Under the pieces are notes generated by a model. The model had not been told where the DNA came from and ran no database searches. It saw only the letters and a list, made by a program, of their open reading frames with translations. From the NCBI GenBank assembly GCA_035545895.1, contig DASZXJ010000229.1, positions 1 to 33,244 on the forward strand: a stretch of DNA of 33,244 bases. The letters run 5' to 3'. The DNA comes from DASZXJ01 sp035545895 (lineage in GTDB: Bacteria > Planctomycetota > Phycisphaerae > Tepidisphaerales > Tepidisphaeraceae). Both the position numbers and the translations under genes were made by a program. Position 1 is the stretch's first letter; each line of letters begins with the position of its first letter. This document shows, one piece after another, positions 30,457 to 33,244 of the stretch.

Positions 30457-32376
30457 ATGTGCGGCTTTGCCGGGGTTGTCACCTGGGACGAAAAATATCG
30501 CGTCACGCGGGATACGCTCGAAAAAATGTCCCGCGCCGTCGCCCACCGCGGGCCCGATGGCGAAAGGGATCTGCTCACCCGCGAGCACGAGCCGATCACG
30601 CCGGATGCGCCGCAGGTCGGCTTGGCGTTTCGCAGACTAGCCATCCTCGATCCCGACCCGCGTTCCAACCAGCCCTTTACGATCGGCCCGCTGACGCTCG
30701 TCTTCAACGGGGAAATCTACAATTTCCGCGATCTCAAATCCGAAATTTCAAAATTAAGACCCGACTACCACTGGCGAACCACCGGCGACACGGAAGTCCT
30801 GCTGGTGGCTTATGAAGTCTGGCGGGAAAAATGCGTCGAGAAATTGAACGGCATGTTCGCGTTCGCCGTATGGGATGAGCAGAAAAAGGAACTGTTTCTC
30901 GCGCGCGATCGCATGGGACAAAAGCCGCTGTATTACTGCTTCTTGGATGGTGGCGGCGAATATATGGCTGGAATTGTATTCGCGAGCGAGATCGGGGCGA
31001 TACTCTCCTGCTCCCACCGGAACAATCTCCAAAAGCAGTTGAGAATGGAGTTGATCCAGGACTATCTTCGCTGGGGATATTCTCCAAACTCGTCAACGAT
31101 TTACAGCGCAATAGCGCAGTTGAAGGGCTCCAATTGGCTGAGAATATCGGCCTTTTCAAAGAGAAGCGGGGCGGGCAGATATTTCGAAATAAATTCGATG
31201 CCTTCTTCCAATCGTGAGGAATCATTGCGACTCACGACTCGGGAAAAGTTGATGAAAGCGGTTGAACGGCAACTCGTAAGTGACGTGCCCCTGGGAGTTT
31301 TTTTGTCTGGTGGAATTGATTCAAGTGTCATTTCAGCCGCTGCGCGAAAATACGGTCCGGTACAAACCTTCAGTATTGCATTCGACGATTCTCGATTCGA
31401 CGAATCTCAATACGCGCGAGAGGTTGCCAAACACCTTGGTACCAATCATCACGAAATCCGAGTGACACCAAACGCGGCCCATGATCTCCCAAAACTGGCA
31501 ACGGTCTTTGGCGAACCGTTCGGCGATTCCTCCGCACTGCCAACCCATTACCTCGCGCGAGAAACACGTAAACATGTGAAAGTTGCGCTCAGTGGCGACG
31601 GCGGTGACGAACTTTTCGGCGGGTATGACCGCTACCGCGCAATGCAACTCTCCTCGCGACTCGCGAAATTACCGCGCTTCGCACGCCATCTCGCAGTCAC
31701 GGCCGCAAGAACGTGGAAATCCGGTCACCCGAAATCAACACTTACCCGCGCTGCACGGTTACTCGGAGCCCTGGAATTGGATGATGCGCATCGCTACTCA
31801 TATTACGTTCGATTGTTTGATGACAAGACGATTGCCCAATTGATTAACAGAGATGTTTCAAAAGACGATGATGAAATCGCAAGTGCGGTTGAAGAACGTT
31901 TGCGCGCGGGCGCAAAGCCCGCTGAAGCGGGCCTTGCCGTTGATCGGATGACGTATCTGCCGGATGATCTTCTGACCAAGGTCGATCGCTGCTCCATGCT
32001 GCACGGCTTGGAAGTCCGCAGCCCATTCATGGATCACGAACTCGTCCAATTCGCGGCGGGTCTGACGACCGATCAACTCCTCAAAGGCGGTCCCAAGCGG
32101 ATGCTCCGCGAGGCCTTCGCCAAAGACCTGCCGGACTTCGTCTTCAAGCGAAGGAAAATGGGCTTTGCCGTGCCCATCGGCGAATGGTTCCGGGGCGAGC
32201 TTAAACCGATGCTTCGGGACAACTTGTTCGCCGTCAATTCGTTTGGCCGGACTCATTTTAACATGAAAGTCGTCGAACAACTGGTCGAGGAACACGAAAC
32301 CCAGCGGGCCGATCATTCCCAACGCCTCTATGCGCTATTGATGCTCGAACTTTGGTGGCAGCAGCAGGGAAGGTAG
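30457..32376 (+). CDS. asnB: Asparagine synthase (glutamine-hydrolysing)
   Basis: 639 residues. Transfers ammonia from glutamine to aspartate using ATP. The start must be ATG 30457 rather than GTG 30451, because the nucleophile is Cys2 (M-CGFAGVV). Glutaminase motifs: RGPDG (31-35) and FNGEIYNF (83-90). Synthase motifs: the PP-loop LSGGIDSS (283-290), SGDGGDELFGGYDRY and the C-terminal DDLLTKVDRCSMLHGLEVRSPFMDHEL. The gene is complete. The middle (about 30950-31870) is markedly poorer in GC than both ends and uses more AGA and ATA codons. Enzymes of this form often sit in surface-polysaccharide loci; the next gene is a glycosyltransferase, so free asparagine may not be the only product. Confidence 0.95.
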   Translation: MCGFAGVVTWDEKYRVTRDTLEKMSRAVAHRGPDGERDLLTREHEPITPDAPQVGLAFRRLAILDPDPRSNQPFTIGPLTLVFNGEIYNFRDLKSEISKLRPDYHWRTTGDTEVLLVAYEVWREKCVEKLNGMFAFAVWDEQKKELFLARDRMGQKPLYYCFLDGGGEYMAGIVFASEIGAILSCSHRNNLQKQLRMELIQDYLRWGYSPNSSTIYSAIAQLKGSNWLRISAFSKRSGAGRYFEINSMPSSNREESLRLTTREKLMKAVERQLVSDVPLGVFLSGGIDSSVISAAARKYGPVQTFSIAFDDSRFDESQYAREVAKHLGTNHHEIRVTPNAAHDLPKLATVFGEPFGDSSALPTHYLARETRKHVKVALSGDGGDELFGGYDRYRAMQLSSRLAKLPRFARHLAVTAARTWKSGHPKSTLTRAARLLGALELDDAHRYSYYVRLFDDKTIAQLINRDVSKDDDEIASAVEERLRAGAKPAEAGLAVDRMTYLPDDLLTKVDRCSMLHGLEVRSPFMDHELVQFAAGLTTDQLLKGGPKRMLREAFAKDLPDFVFKRRKMGFAVPIGEWFRGELKPMLRDNLFAVNSFGRTHFNMKVVEQLVEEHETQRADHSQRLYALLMLELWWQQQGR

Positions 32377-32396
32377 AATGGCCGGCCGACTATTGG

Positions 32397-32430
32397 GTGT
32401 TGCGCGTTTTTAGCATGAATCGCGCAACAC
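32397..32430. terminator. Inverted repeat after asnB
   Basis: GTGTTGCGCG (32397-32406), 14-nt loop with five T, CGCGCAACAC (32421-32430). The stem is perfect but no T tract follows the right arm, so rho-independent termination is uncertain. Confidence 0.4.
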
Positions 32431-32447
32431 GCCAGGGATATAGGGGA

Positions 32448-32504
32448 TGACGAGGTGACGAGGTGAAAGAGGACAAGGAGACAAGGAGACCGGAAGACAA
32501 GGAG
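32448..32504. repeat. Purine octamer tandem repeat
   Basis: TGACGAGG, TGACGAGG, TGAAAGAGG, ACAAGGAG, ACAAGGAG, ACCGGAAG, ACAAGGAG: period eight with one 9-mer. It is followed by a pyrimidine stretch with CCTTCGTG, CTTCGT, CCTTCGTG, TCTTCGTG (about 32512-32548). Both belong to the window's intergenic short repeats. No gene lies between 32377 and 32668. Confidence 0.75.
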
Positions 32505-32668
32505 ATAATTTCCTTCGTGCTTTCTTCGTTTCCTTCGTGTCTTCGTGGCTCTGAACGAATGTCCGGAAATGTCCGCGCAAAATTAAAAATGCAAAACGAA
32601 CCCACCGCAAGAAAAGCGTTCATAACTTCTGAGCAAATAATTGCTTATAACAATCGCAAATACACACA

Positions 32669-33244
32669 ATGATCAGCGTCGTCGTCCCCATCTTCAATGA
32701 GCAGGAAAACCTCCCGGAACTTCGCCGGCGAATGACGGCTGCGCTCGATTCCACCGGCGAATCTTGGGAACTGGTCCTGGTGAACGATGGCAGTCGCGAT
32801 AGCTCACCGCAAATGATCAAGCAATTCAATTCCGAAGATCCGCGGATCAAGCTGGTGGATCTATCCCGCAATTTCGGACACCAGCCGGCTGTGACTGCGG
32901 GCATACACCATTCGCGCGGCGATTGCGTCATTTTGATCGATGGCGACCTCCAGGACCCGCCTGAAGTCATTCCCGAAATGATCAAAAAATGGAAGGAAGG
33001 GTTTCAGGTTGTCCTCGGCGAACGCCATAGCCGCGGAGATGTGAGCGGCGCCCGCGGCGTCGGATTTTCGCTCTTTTATCCCATTTTTCGCCGCATCAGC
33101 GACCTGCCCACCGTGCCCGATGCGGGCATCTTTGGGCTGATGGATCGCGCCGTTGTCAAGGAATTTAACAAGCTGCCTGAACGGAACCGGTTTATCCCCG
33201 GCCTGCGAAGCTGGCTGGGATTCAAGTAGACCAGCGTGTTTTAC
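32669..33244 (+). pseudogene. Family 2 glycosyltransferase interrupted by an amber codon
   Basis: Matches the membrane-associated GT2 family of polyprenyl-phosphate sugar transferases (DPM1/GtrB-like): ISVVVPIFNEQENLPEL, VNDGSRDSS, LSRNFGHQPAVTAGIHHSRGDCVILIDGDLQDPPEVIPEM (with DGDLQDPPE as donor/metal site) and RNRFIPGLRSWLGFK. TAG at 33227-33229 ends the frame at 186 residues, but the same frame goes on T-S-V-F-Y up to the window edge. Family members usually have GF(K/R)QTS at this point, so TAG stands where CAG (Gln) is expected. The catalytic domain is almost complete, but the C-terminal membrane helices would be lost. A sequencing error, a recent nonsense mutation or read-through are all possible. 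The 3' end is outside the window. Confidence 0.8.

Noticed and set aside
33227..33229. TAG as a sense codon (genetic code change)
   Set aside because: cysS and asnB end at TAG in positions that match their families' normal lengths.

Overview
The window (about 33 kb, GC-rich, densely coded on both strands) looks like a chromosomal segment of a planctomycete, probably of the Phycisphaerae type. The clues are an ECF-type sigma factor fused to a membrane anchor and long C-terminal region, a membrane protein ending in a CxxCGYDMRASPxRCPECG zinc ribbon, two PEP-CTERM exported proteins, REP-like palindromes that run through coding sequence, and many starts without a Shine-Dalgarno site. No tRNA, rRNA, CRISPR array or prophage was seen. 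This assignment is inferred from gene families, not from a search.

Layout. 1-2912: cysS (5' end outside the window), ruvC and a sugar isomerase-like TIM-barrel gene. 2909-7251: a small HTH protein, two glycosyltransferases (GT4-like and a TPR/GT41 OGT-like protein) and rsmA. 7172-10456: a small membrane protein, a zinc-ribbon membrane protein and the fused sigma factor. 10437-18803: a minus-strand block with gdhA, a polytopic GT-C-like protein, a double-length ABC-2 permease, its ATPase and an 802-residue exported partner; the last three look like one export or surface-assembly machine. 18986-22153: a MazG-like pyrophosphohydrolase and a DinG-family helicase. 22093-26779: a PEP-CTERM sugar dehydrogenase-like protein, two exported proteins of unknown role and a second PEP-CTERM protein. 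26870-28469: a ZnuC/ZnuB-type metal importer. 28461-30362: a probable replication origin followed by dnaN and a DciA-like gene. 30457-33244: asnB and a family 2 glycosyltransferase broken by an amber codon.

The most unusual item is the helicase gene. Between helicase motif III and the second RecA-like domain it carries a complete REP-RAYT-REP cassette (about 776 bp), read through without a stop as part of a 922-residue protein. The RAYT domain keeps its HUH motif but seems to have lost its catalytic tyrosine to cysteine. Second is the region before dnaN: a perfect DnaA box, a GC-rich block and a DnaA-trio-like tract in the order known for the bacterial basal unwinding system, with two more DnaA-box-like sites upstream. 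Other points of interest are -10-like hexamers placed 6-8 nt before SD-less start codons, short tandem repeats that directly abut start codons, a three-hairpin leader before a PEP-CTERM gene, and a low-GC core inside asnB.
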